8,563 nucleotides of DNA from an uncultured Oscillospiraceae bacterium (lineage in GTDB: Bacteria; Bacillota; Clostridia; Oscillospirales; Oscillospiraceae). Under the pieces are notes generated by a model. It was given only the letters and a program-made list of their open reading frames with translations, searched no databases and was not told the DNA's origin. This document shows positions 1 to 5,924 of this stretch, piece by piece. The position numbers and the translations under genes are program-made. Position 1 is the stretch's first letter, and the number at the start of each line of letters is the position of its first letter. The DNA is taken from the NCBI GenBank assembly GCA_934515035.1, contig CAKSXP010000071.1, forward strand, positions 1-8,563, read 5' to 3'.

Positions 1-440
1 TCCACATAGAAAACCTGGTCGCTGCGCGGTTTCTGCATTCCGAGAACGGATGTTGCATACTCCTCGATTTCCGTCATATTGAAGGCGCTTTCATAGTCTA
101 TAAGAAGCCTCGTCTGCTCCACTTCTAGCTCCGAAAGTCTGCGCTCGAGCGCAACGCTGTTTTCCGAGACTGCTGTAAGGCGTATGTAGGACATCAGCAT
201 AAACACCATAAAAACCGCGACGCAGGCAAAGCCTATGATCGAGAACGGCGCTATCGCCTGTGACGATGCGTGGGCGGCAGTCACGGTCCCGGCAGCGCTC
301 TGCTCCTCCACGCGCGGCGGCGCGGCTGTTTCCAGCTCTCTTTCAATCGGAAGCTCTTCGACAAAGGCCCTGCTTCCGAGATCATATGCAACGCTTCCGT
401 AGACAAATTCCTGTCCGTATGTTCCTGCTGTGTTGTTCAA
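1..440 (-). CDS. ftsL: FtsL-like cell division protein (septum formation initiator type), 3' end cut by window edge
   Basis: A reading frame opens 37 nt after rsmH and runs off the left edge with 146 codons and no stop. I place the start at TTG (440-438) because GGGAGG lies 6 nt upstream; an in-frame ATG at 467-465 with a weaker TGAGG would add nine residues encoded by the GC-rich ribosome-site region itself. The protein has an acidic, proline/alanine-rich cytoplasmic N-terminus, one hydrophobic segment at about residues 65-88 and then a heptad-like helix (about 91-118). It ends in a segment with IEEYA and LGMQKPRSDQ, resembling the C-terminal part of FtsL/DivIC-family proteins. That single-pass architecture and the position after mraZ-rsmH support FtsL, a bitopic divisome protein that pairs with DivIC/FtsB and helps recruit and activate septal cell-wall synthesis. 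Sequence identity in this family is low, so the call leans on synteny and topology. A cell-wall transpeptidase gene would be expected next, outside the window. Confidence 0.82.
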   Translation of the reverse strand, partial: MNNTAGTYGQEFVYGSVAYDLGSRAFVEELPIERELETAAPPRVEEQSAAGTVTAAHASSQAIAPFSIIGFACVAVFMVFMLMSYIRLTAVSENSVALERRLSELEVEQTRLLIDYESAFNMTEIEEYATSVLGMQKPRSDQVFYV

Positions 441-446
441 AAGGTA

Positions 447-452
447 CCTCCC
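447..452 (-). promoter_or_regulatory. Ribosome binding site deciding the TTG start of ftsL
   Basis: On the minus strand GGGAGG lies 6 nt before TTG at 440-438. It follows a run of G and C (453-465) that could form a small GGGG/CCCC hairpin with a 5-nt loop. It is stronger than the TGAGG preceding the alternative ATG at 467, which favours the TTG start. Confidence 0.6.
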
Positions 453-477
453 GGGGCCCCGCCCCATATTTTCGGCC

Positions 478-1410
478 TCAGACCCTCTCGGCGACCCGAA
501 GCTTTGCGCTTCGTGAACGCGGGTTTTCGGCAAGCTCTTCCGCCGACGCGGTTATCGGTTTTCGCGTGATGCTTTTCAGCGTCTGTACAAAGCCGCAGGT
601 GCATACCGGGAAATCCCGCGGGCAGGTGCAGCCCTTTTCGCGCGAATTGATGGCGTTTTTAACGATCCTGTCCTCAAGCGAATGAAAGCTGATGACTGCC
701 AGCCTTCCGCCGGTGTTCAGCCGGTCAGCCGCCGCTTCCATCATTTCGGATATGGCCTCCAGCTCTCCGTTGACAGCGATCCTGATCGCCTGAAAGCTTC
801 TTTTCGCCGGGTGCTGTTTTTCGCGCAGAGCCGCGCCCGGCATCGCTCCGCGTATTATGTCTGCCAGTTCAAGCGTCGTTTCTATCGGCGCCTGAGCCCT
901 ATTTTCACATATTGCCGAGGCTATCCTCGGGGCATACCGCTCCTCGCCATAGTCGAAAAGTATTCGTTTTAGCTTGTCCTCCGGCCATGTGTTGACGATC
1001 TCCCGGGCGGTAAGTCCTGACTGCTCGTCCATTCTCATGTCCAGCGGGGCGTCGGCCATGTATGAAAAGCCGCGCTCAGCCTCGTCGAGCTGCGGAGACG
1101 AAACGCCGAGATCAAAAAGCATTCCATCGACAAGGGATACTCCCTGGCTGTCAAGAATAGACGCGATATCCGCAAAATTGCCGTGGACAAAGCTTATCAC
1201 GCCGGCATAGTCCCTGAGCCTTTCGCCGGCCCGTACAAGCGCGCGGCTGTCCCTGTCAATAGCTATCAGCCGGCCTGTCGTCAGGCGTTTGGCGATCTCA
1301 AGCGAGTGTCCCCCGCCTCCGAGCGTACCGTCAACATATATGCCGTCCGGCTTTATATTGAGAGCCTCTATGCTCTCCTTCAGCAGGACCGAATAGTGTC
1401 TGTATTCCAT
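478..1410 (-). CDS. rsmH: 16S rRNA (cytosine(1402)-N(4))-methyltransferase RsmH
   Basis: RsmH (formerly MraW) uses S-adenosylmethionine to methylate N4 of C1402 in the decoding centre of 16S rRNA, acting on the small subunit in the cytoplasm. The 310-residue length is normal for the family. The glycine-rich SAM-binding motif is visible as VDGTLGGGGHS (26-36), followed by the acidic IDRD (51-54), the family motif FDLGVSSPQLDEAERGFSY (99-117) with DAPLDMRMD after it, and SFHSLEDRIVK (241-251). A cysteine-rich CTCPRDFPVCTC stretch (261-272) near the C-terminus is usual in Firmicutes members. The start ATG overlaps the mraZ stop as TGATG, so translation is probably coupled; a GGAGGG lies about 12 nt upstream inside mraZ. 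It is the second gene of the dcw cluster and should be controlled by the MraZ-regulated promoter. Confidence 0.97.
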   Translation of the reverse strand: MEYRHYSVLLKESIEALNIKPDGIYVDGTLGGGGHSLEIAKRLTTGRLIAIDRDSRALVRAGERLRDYAGVISFVHGNFADIASILDSQGVSLVDGMLFDLGVSSPQLDEAERGFSYMADAPLDMRMDEQSGLTAREIVNTWPEDKLKRILFDYGEERYAPRIASAICENRAQAPIETTLELADIIRGAMPGAALREKQHPAKRSFQAIRIAVNGELEAISEMMEAAADRLNTGGRLAVISFHSLEDRIVKNAINSREKGCTCPRDFPVCTCGFVQTLKSITRKPITASAEELAENPRSRSAKLRVAERV

Positions 1411-1826
1411 CAGAAATTCAGTCCCTCCATAACAGCTGCTATGTTCTCCGGCGTCATCTCAATCAAAGCCTGTGCATTCCATGCGTCGGTGTCCCAGAAC
1501 TCTGCATGATTGTTGCAGCCCACGACCGTCACGCTTTTGGTAAGTCCGGCGTAATCGCGCAGATTCTGCGGGATCAGGACTCTTCCCTGGCTGTCGAGCT
1601 CGCACTTCGCGGCAAAAGCGTACAGCGGGCGCATCCTTCGCTGGTCCTTGTAGGACATGGAATTTACCTTATCCGTAAACTCCTTCCAGCTTTCGGCGCT
1701 GTATGCGGAGAGGCATTTATCCATCGAGAGCGTGACATAGAAGATATTCCCGAGCTCGTCCCGCAGTCTTGATGGAATGGAGAGACGTCCCTTGACATCC
1801 AGAGAATGTGTATATTCGCCTGTCAT
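1410..1826 (-). CDS. mraZ: Transcriptional regulator MraZ
   Basis: MraZ is a DNA-binding protein of the SpoVT/AbrB swapped-hairpin fold that forms ring-shaped oligomers and, in bacteria where it has been studied, controls its own dcw operon by binding short direct repeats. The 138 residues contain two copies of the diagnostic motif: DVKGRLSIP (10-18) and DSQGRVLIP (78-86), each followed by an arginine-containing helix (SRLRDEL, QNLRDYAG). Length and two-repeat structure are typical. GGAGG lies 9 nt before the ATG, supporting this start. It is the first gene of the division and cell wall cluster and has its own promoter and a matching three-box operator just upstream (1887-1911). The stop overlaps the start of rsmH by one base. 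Confidence 0.96.
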   Translation of the reverse strand: MTGEYTHSLDVKGRLSIPSRLRDELGNIFYVTLSMDKCLSAYSAESWKEFTDKVNSMSYKDQRRMRPLYAFAAKCELDSQGRVLIPQNLRDYAGLTKSVTVVGCNNHAEFWDTDAWNAQALIEMTPENIAAVMEGLNF

Positions 1827-1886
1827 AGTCTCTCGCCTCCGCTTCGTCCTGATTTAGGGCCTTATTGATAATTTCGTGGGCATTTA

Positions 1887-1911
1887 TCGCACTTTGCCCC
1901 ACTTTGCCCCA
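1887..1911 (-). promoter_or_regulatory. Putative MraZ operator: three 5-bp boxes with 10-bp period
   Basis: Read on the minus strand, TGGGG (1911-1907), TGGGG (1901-1897) and TGCGA (1891-1887) are separated by two identical CAAAG spacers, giving a strict 10-bp repeat. On the plus strand this appears as ACTTTGCCCC twice in tandem (1891-1910). MraZ is known to bind TGGGN direct repeats separated by 5-nt spacers upstream of its own gene; spacing and sequence match, although the third box is degenerate. The site begins a few bases downstream of the predicted transcription start, a position suited to repression by MraZ. Confidence 0.82.
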
Positions 1912-1923
1912 CATGCATTTCAT

Positions 1924-1952
1924 ATGATAACCCATGGGTAAAAAAAAATCAA
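1924..1952 (-). promoter_or_regulatory. Predicted sigma-A-type promoter of mraZ-rsmH-ftsL
   Basis: The minus strand has TTGATT (1952-1947), a 17-nt spacer, then TATCAT (1929-1924), each box close to the housekeeping consensus. Initiation would fall near 1917, giving a leader of about 90 nt that contains the MraZ boxes. The -35 hexamer overlaps the 3' arm and T-tract of the preceding terminator. The spacer holds a perfect 10-bp palindrome, ACCCATGGGT (1930-1939). Prediction by eye only. Confidence 0.6.
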
Positions 1953-1979
1953 GAGAAAATCTGCCGATTTTCTCTTGAT
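1940..1979 (-). terminator. Intrinsic terminator of the uvrC-rsmD-coaD-coiled-coil gene group
   Basis: A perfect 13-bp inverted repeat (arms 1967-1979 and 1948-1960) encloses a 6-nt loop and is followed on the minus strand by nine T residues (1948-1940). The stem is A/T-rich but long and uninterrupted. It lies about 60 nt beyond the stop of the coiled-coil gene. On the plus strand no T-tract follows the stem directly, so it should act on minus-strand transcripts. Confidence 0.9.
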
Positions 1980-2040
1980 ATAATAAGCATTTTTTAATAA
2001 TTGGGGTCGCCCGGAGCCATACAACAAAATGTTGTGTTTC

Positions 2041-2562
2041 TCAGTCGATATCCTCCGGCACGATCGTCTGGACCGGTGCTCCGGTGCGGACATTCGCTGC
2101 GGTGCGGAAGCGCTGGCGTGACTGTCTGATCTCGTTGAGGGCGGCGGTCACGGCCTCCTCTGTACGGCGCATGGTATCGTCCACATACTCGTTTGCGGCG
2201 CGGCGCAGTTCGCGCGACTTGTTTTCCGCGTTATTGATGAGCTCGCCGCTCTTGACCTTCGCCGCTTTGACGATCTCCTGTTCGTCGACTACAGCCTTTG
2301 CGTGTTCCTCGGCAGAGCGCTTCATCGCCTCGACCTCGCGGCGGGCCGAGCTGATATACTCGTCGCGCGCGGCAACAAGGCGCTTCGCTTCCGCGATCTC
2401 AACAGGAAGCTGAGCTTTTATCTCATCGAGAATGTTAAGAACTGCGTCGCGCTCGATCATGCATTTTTCTTTGCCGAGAGGGACGCTCCACGCTTCGCTG
2501 ACCATTGTATAGAGCATCTCGACCAGTTCGAGAACGTCCTGCTGATTATAGTTCTGATCCAT
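2041..2562 (-). CDS. Uncharacterised coiled-coil protein, clostridial coaD-neighbour family
   Basis: A 173-residue soluble protein with no signal peptide or membrane segment. Residues 1-60 hold a leucine-patterned region followed by PLGKEKCMIERDAVLNILDE (28-47) and then QLPVEIAEAKRLV (51-63). From about 55 to 150 it is almost continuous charged helix rich in Ala, Glu, Lys and Arg, likely coiled coil; the tail (155-173) is flexible and acidic. From memory, clostridial genomes often carry a protein of this pattern beside coaD, commonly labelled 'ATPase' or 'vacuolar-type H+-ATPase subunit H'. Such names probably reflect only coiled-coil similarity to ATP synthase stalk or DivIVA-type proteins, and I see no nucleotide-binding motif. 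The AGGAGG site overlaps the coaD stop and sits 7 nt before the ATG, so it is co-transcribed as the last gene before the terminator. The function is unknown to me. Confidence 0.88.
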   Translation of the reverse strand: MDQNYNQQDVLELVEMLYTMVSEAWSVPLGKEKCMIERDAVLNILDEIKAQLPVEIAEAKRLVAARDEYISSARREVEAMKRSAEEHAKAVVDEQEIVKAAKVKSGELINNAENKSRELRRAANEYVDDTMRRTEEAVTAALNEIRQSRQRFRTAANVRTGAPVQTIVPEDID

Positions 2563-2573
2563 ATCTTTTCCTC

Positions 2574-3059
2574 CTATTTCCTGTTTCGAGATCTGTTCTC
2601 AACATCTTTAATTATTTCGCGGGGAACAAACTCGCTCAAATCAGCTCCGTACCGGGCCATTTCCTTGACGACGGACGAACTCAGATATGTATACTTTTCG
2701 CTCGCAGTCAGAAAGACGGTCTCGAGCTCCGGATTGATCTTTTTGTTGATAAGCGCCATCTGGAACTCGCTTTCAAAATCCGAAACCGCGCGCAGTCCCT
2801 TAACGATAACAGGCTTCTCAAAGTTTTGTGCATACTCGGCAAGAAGATTATCGGAAGTATCGACCTCAACATTGCCAAATCTTGTAACAACGCGTTCGAT
2901 GAGTTCGACGCGCTCTTCAAGGTTGAACATCGGATTCTTGGACGAGTTGACCATCACGCACACAACGACCCTGTCGAATACTGACGCGGCTCTGCGGATG
3001 ATGTTCAGGTGTCCCAGCGTGATCGGGTCAAAGCTGCCCGGGTAGATAGCGGTTGTCAT
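2574..3059 (-). CDS. coaD: Phosphopantetheine adenylyltransferase (CoaD)
   Basis: CoaD transfers AMP from ATP to 4'-phosphopantetheine, giving dephospho-CoA and pyrophosphate, the penultimate step of coenzyme A synthesis in the cytoplasm. The 161 residues match the usual bacterial length. The nucleotidyltransferase signature is complete: YPGSFDPITLGH (6-17) contains the TxGH motif with His17, VKGLRAVSDFE (86-96) holds the substrate-binding Lys and Arg, and YLSSSVVKE (125-133) is the C-terminal ATP-binding motif. The gene begins 3 nt after the rsmD stop, with AAGGAAAG inside the end of rsmD as ribosome site. The rsmD-coaD pairing is very common across bacteria. Confidence 0.97.
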   Translation of the reverse strand: MTTAIYPGSFDPITLGHLNIIRRAASVFDRVVVCVMVNSSKNPMFNLEERVELIERVVTRFGNVEVDTSDNLLAEYAQNFEKPVIVKGLRAVSDFESEFQMALINKKINPELETVFLTASEKYTYLSSSVVKEMARYGADLSEFVPREIIKDVENRSRNRK

Positions 3060-3062
3060 CTG

Positions 3063-3602
3063 TTACTTTCCTTCTCTGCCGTAAGTAGTCAGTTTCACTT
3101 TGCCGTAGCGGTATTCCCTGCCGCGGAAATACGGTTCCCTGACAGAAGGCAGCGTTGTTGTACTTCGGGTCTCGCAGATTATTATACCACCTTCACGCAA
3201 TATGTCAAATTCGATTATTTTCTCCAGCGCTTTCTCCGCAAGACCGGAATCATAGGGCGGGTCGATGAATATCAGCCCGAACTTTCCGCACCGTTTGAGA
3301 AAGCTCAGCGATTCCGTCTGGTACACCTGTCCGTCAAGGCCGCAATGCTTGAGGTTTTCCTTTACAAGCTTTATCGCTTCCGTGTTCTCATCGACAAACA
3401 CGGCGCTTTCCGCGCCGCGGCTGAGCGCCTCGATGCCAAGCTGTCCCGTTCCGGCAAAAAGGTCGAGCACCGCTCTTCCTTCAACGTCAAACTGGATTAT
3501 ATTAAATATGGACTCTTTCACCTGATCCGTTGTCGGCCGGATGTTCATTCCGCCCGGTTCTTTGAGCTTGCGTCCTCTGGCGGTTCCGGTTATAACTCTC
3601 AT
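3063..3602 (-). CDS. rsmD: 16S rRNA (guanine(966)-N(2))-methyltransferase RsmD
   Basis: RsmD methylates N2 of G966 in 16S rRNA with S-adenosylmethionine as donor, acting on assembling 30S particles. The 179-residue protein shows the family opening MRVITGTARGRKL, then RPTTDQVKESIFNII (22-36), the SAM-binding motif LDLFAGTGQLGIEALSRGA (46-64), an acidic residue after FVDE (69-72) and the catalytic DPPY (114-117) of amino-group methyltransferases. The start ATG overlaps the uvrC stop as ATGA, and GGAGGT lies 8 nt upstream inside uvrC, so translation is likely coupled. Length and all motifs are normal. Confidence 0.95.
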   Translation of the reverse strand: MRVITGTARGRKLKEPGGMNIRPTTDQVKESIFNIIQFDVEGRAVLDLFAGTGQLGIEALSRGAESAVFVDENTEAIKLVKENLKHCGLDGQVYQTESLSFLKRCGKFGLIFIDPPYDSGLAEKALEKIIEFDILREGGIIICETRSTTTLPSVREPYFRGREYRYGKVKLTTYGREGK

Positions 3603-5452
3603 TTTTCATTACCTCCGTGATAGTGGCTCCACACCGCCTCCGCCGTTTTTCCGGGCACGACCAGACGGAGTTCCTCCTGTGTTGCAGCTTTTATCGCCTT
3701 GAGCGTCTTAAAATGTTTTAACAGCGCGTTTCTGCGCACTTCTCCGACCCCTTTTATTGCGTCAAGCTCGGAAACGAGCGTCTGTTTGCGCAGAGCACGG
3801 TTGTATTCTATCGCAAATCTGTGGGTCTCGTCCTGTATCGAAGTGATAAGATTGAATGCCGCCGGGCTTCCGGAGAGTCCTATCTCCTGCCCCTGCGCCG
3901 TCATAAGAGCCCGTGTTCTATGACGATCATCTTTTACCATACCGAATACCGGGATGTCAAGCCCCAGCTCTCTCAGCACGGACAGGGCCGTTGCGGCGTG
4001 TACGGCGCCTCCGTCGATAAGAAGCAGATCGGGTCTCGAGGCAAATTTCTCGTCACCATCGAGATAATGCATGAATCTGCGCATCAGCGTCTGGCGCATC
4101 GCTCCGTAATCGTCCTGATGCAGCCGCTCCCCGTTTTCGGGTTTGATCTTAAACCGTCTGTAATCGCGTTTGAGCGGTTTTCCGTTTACATGCACGGTCA
4201 TGGAGGCGACTATGTTATCATCCCCCGTATTGGATATATCATACGCTTCGATGCGCTCCGGAAGGCTTTGCAGGCAGAGAGTCTTTTGCAGCCATTCAAG
4301 GGTCTTGAGCCGTTTCTGCTGTGCCGTTGCGGCGCGTTCGATCTCCTCCCGCGCATTGTTCACAGCCGCCTCGACCAGACGCAGACGTTCGCCGCGCTTC
4401 GGCACTTCAACATATACCTTTCTGCCGGCATTTTCGCTCAGATACTGCTCGAGCTCCGCTTCGTCGCCCGTTTCCAGCGGAAGCAGAACATGCTTCGGCC
4501 ATGAACCTCGCCTTGAATAATACTGTCCGACTATCGCGGACAGTGTCTCCTCATCCGACTCCACCGGCTCCTCGAACAGTTCATAATCCTTGCCCGCCAA
4601 GTCTCCATCCACATAGTGCAGCACCACAAAGCAGCATTTTGCGCCGCGGCAGTAACCGACCGCGTCCGTATCGGCATAGGCCGTTGCGATAACTCTCTGT
4701 TTATTTCCCAGACCCTGTATCGCTTTTATCCGGTCGCGGTACTGCGCCGCCTGTTCAAAGCGCAGTTCGTCCGAAGCTTCCAGCATGCGCTCCTCCAGCC
4801 CGGCGACAAGGCCGGAGGTTTTCCCTTCCAGGATCATTACCGCATCGCTTATGCTCCGCCGGTATTCCTCCGGGTCGGAGTCCTTCAGACACCAGCCCGC
4901 GCAGACTCCCATGTGGTGGTTCAGGCACGGCCGCTCTTTTCCTATATCACGCGGAAACTTTTTTCCGCAGGTAGGCAGCTTCAGCGCCTTTGAGACCGTA
5001 TCTATTATCTCGAACGACAGCCCTCTGCCGCCGAATGGGCCAAAATATCTCGCTCCGTCGTTTGCCGTTCTGTTCACAACGGAAAAAGACGGATATTCGC
5101 TGTTTACGTCAAGTCTGATAAAGGGGTAACCCTTATCGTCCTTCAGCAGGATGTTATAATGCGGCTTATACCGCTTTATAAGGGAGTTTTCAAGTACAAG
5201 CGCTTCAAACTCCGAACTGGCGACGATCACGTCAAAATCCTCGGCCTTGGCGACCATCGCCGCGACCTTGGGCAGATGCTCTCCCCGGAAATAGCTTACG
5301 ACACGGTTCTTGAGAGCCTTTGCCTTGCCGACATATATCACCTCGCCGCTCTCGTCCTTCATGATATAAACGCCCGGAGCAAGAGGAAGCTTGTTCGCCT
5401 TTTCACGCAGACGCTCGATCTTTTTTTGCAGTTTGGTCTCATTCTCCGCCAT
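3599..5452 (-). CDS. uvrC: Excinuclease ABC subunit C (UvrC)
   Basis: UvrC is the nuclease of nucleotide excision repair, cutting on both sides of a lesion marked by UvrA/UvrB. I use the ATG at 5452 (617 residues) because GGGAGG lies 7 nt upstream; earlier in-frame ATGs at 5476 and 5473 would add up to eight residues and place that ribosome site inside the gene. In this numbering a GIY-YIG nuclease domain starts at about residue 26 (GVY ... YVG) for the 3' cut. A cysteine cluster follows (C162, C176, C184, C188) at the position of the iron-sulfur ligands reported for UvrC, then a UVR helical pair for UvrB contact (about 220-246). The RNase H-like domain for the 5' cut shows AYDISN (403-408), DGG (480-482) and DETHRFA (541-547), and a C-terminal helix-hairpin-helix contains IKGVGEVRRNALL. 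It opens a four-gene group with rsmD, coaD and the coiled-coil gene. Confidence 0.97.
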   Translation of the reverse strand: MAENETKLQKKIERLREKANKLPLAPGVYIMKDESGEVIYVGKAKALKNRVVSYFRGEHLPKVAAMVAKAEDFDVIVASSEFEALVLENSLIKRYKPHYNILLKDDKGYPFIRLDVNSEYPSFSVVNRTANDGARYFGPFGGRGLSFEIIDTVSKALKLPTCGKKFPRDIGKERPCLNHHMGVCAGWCLKDSDPEEYRRSISDAVMILEGKTSGLVAGLEERMLEASDELRFEQAAQYRDRIKAIQGLGNKQRVIATAYADTDAVGYCRGAKCCFVVLHYVDGDLAGKDYELFEEPVESDEETLSAIVGQYYSRRGSWPKHVLLPLETGDEAELEQYLSENAGRKVYVEVPKRGERLRLVEAAVNNAREEIERAATAQQKRLKTLEWLQKTLCLQSLPERIEAYDISNTGDDNIVASMTVHVNGKPLKRDYRRFKIKPENGERLHQDDYGAMRQTLMRRFMHYLDGDEKFASRPDLLLIDGGAVHAATALSVLRELGLDIPVFGMVKDDRHRTRALMTAQGQEIGLSGSPAAFNLITSIQDETHRFAIEYNRALRKQTLVSELDAIKGVGEVRRNALLKHFKTLKAIKAATQEELRLVVPGKTAEAVWSHYHGGNEK

Positions 5453-5459
5453 GAGCGCA

Positions 5460-5465
5460 CCTCCC
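5460..5465 (-). promoter_or_regulatory. Ribosome binding site deciding the uvrC start
   Basis: GGGAGG, part of a longer GGAGGGAGGT run (5468-5459), lies 7 nt upstream of ATG 5452-5450. The ATGs at 5476 and 5473 have no such site: they are preceded by the foot of the GC-rich hairpin and its T-rich tail. Confidence 0.8.
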
Positions 5466-5476
5466 TCCGGCATCAT

Positions 5477-5511
5477 GAAAATACGGGGCGTGCTGAAAAA
5501 AACACGCCCCG
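5477..5511 (-). terminator. Probable intrinsic terminator after HPr, or attenuator in the uvrC leader
   Basis: A perfect 9-bp GC-rich stem (CGGGGCGTG at 5511-5503 paired with CACGCCCCG at 5492-5484, minus strand) has a 10-nt loop beginning with seven T residues and is followed by TATTTTC. The stem is strong but the T-tail is short and interrupted, so termination may be partial. It lies 29 nt after the HPr stop and about 16 nt before the uvrC ribosome site. I see no convincing promoter between HPr and this hairpin, so uvrC may depend on readthrough. Confidence 0.65.
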
Positions 5512-5540
5512 GTGAATATCGCTTATGACATTTAGTTTAC

Positions 5541-5801
5541 TCAGGAGAAATCAGTTGCTATAAGTTCGGTCAGAGTGTTGACGGCTTCTTCCTCGTCCGT
5601 ACCATCGGCAATTATGTTGATAGAGGTGCCCTTGACGATGCCAAGCGAAAGAACGCCGAGAAGGCTCTTGGCATTGACTTTTCTTTCGTCCTTTTCGATC
5701 CATATACTGCATTTGAACTCGTTGGCCTTCTGTATAAAGAAAGTCGCCGGTCTTGCATGAAGCCCTACCTGATTGTTAATAACAACTTCACGGATAACCA
5801 T
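5541..5801 (-). CDS. ptsH: HPr family phosphocarrier protein
   Basis: HPr carries phosphate from enzyme I to the sugar-specific IIA proteins of the phosphotransferase system. In Firmicutes it is also phosphorylated on Ser46 by HPr kinase and then works with CcpA in carbon catabolite repression. I choose the ATG at 5801 (86 residues, standard HPr length) because AGGAGC lies 7 nt upstream; the in-frame ATG at 5849 would lie within a few bases of the predicted -10 box. GLHARPAT (13-20) places the active histidine at residue 15, and KSLLGVLSL (45-53) places the regulatory serine at 46. Keeping both residues argues for true HPr rather than a Crh-like paralogue, which lacks His15. It has its own promoter and is followed by a hairpin, so it is probably largely a single-gene unit. 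No other PTS gene is in the window, so whether it is the general or a specialised HPr is not settled. Confidence 0.93.
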   Translation of the reverse strand: MVIREVVINNQVGLHARPATFFIQKANEFKCSIWIEKDERKVNAKSLLGVLSLGIVKGTSINIIADGTDEEEAVNTLTELIATDFS

Positions 5802-5808
5802 AGTCACA

Positions 5809-5814
5809 GCTCCT
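5809..5814 (-). promoter_or_regulatory. Ribosome binding site deciding the HPr start
   Basis: AGGAGC on the minus strand, preceded by an A-run, lies 7 nt before ATG 5801-5799. It supports the 86-residue product over the 102-residue reading from 5849. Confidence 0.75.
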
Positions 5815-5839
5815 TTTATATTCTGATATTCCTGAAAAG

Positions 5840-5868
5840 ATTTTAACAAATTATCTCTTAGCCGTCAA
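5840..5868 (-). promoter_or_regulatory. Sigma-A-type promoter for the HPr gene
   Basis: The minus strand has TTGACG (5868-5863), a spacer of exactly 17 nt, and TAAAAT (5845-5840), one mismatch per hexamer from the housekeeping consensus. Transcription would start near 5833, giving a leader of roughly 30 nt with the ribosome site at its end. It lies in the 123-bp gap between mutS2 and the HPr gene. I see no catabolite-response palindrome close by. Confidence 0.78.
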
Positions 5869-5924
5869 CAGTTTTGTAACATTTGTTGTCTTGCACAGTT
5901 ATGGGTTTGAGCCCTGTGTCGATT

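Noticed and set aside
1717..1935. Minus-strand open frame of 72 codons overlapping the mraZ leader and 5' end
   Set aside because: It would run through the MraZ operator, in a different frame from mraZ. It has no ribosome site and would begin upstream of the predicted transcription start.
1979..1984. Perfect TATAAT on the plus strand just after the terminator stem
   Set aside because: No suitable -35 box and no plus-strand gene downstream; the region is simply A/T-rich.
2021..2035. Small inverted repeat ACAACA-AAA-TGTTGT just after the coiled-coil gene
   Set aside because: The stem is only 6 bp with a 3-nt loop and no T-tract, and a much better terminator follows at 1940-1979.
2302..3045. 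Plus-strand open frame of 247 codons across the coiled-coil gene and coaD
   Set aside because: It crosses two well-supported opposite-strand genes and their junction, has no recognisable motif, and looks like a codon-bias shadow.
3821..4504. Plus-strand open frame of 227 codons inside uvrC
   Set aside because: It is antisense to conserved UvrC domains and has no motif or initiation signal.
5890..5918. Possible hairpin after mutS2 (CACAG/CTGTG with an inner GG/CC pairing)
   Set aside because: The stem needs a 4-nt bulge and is not followed by T residues on the minus strand, so I do not call a terminator.
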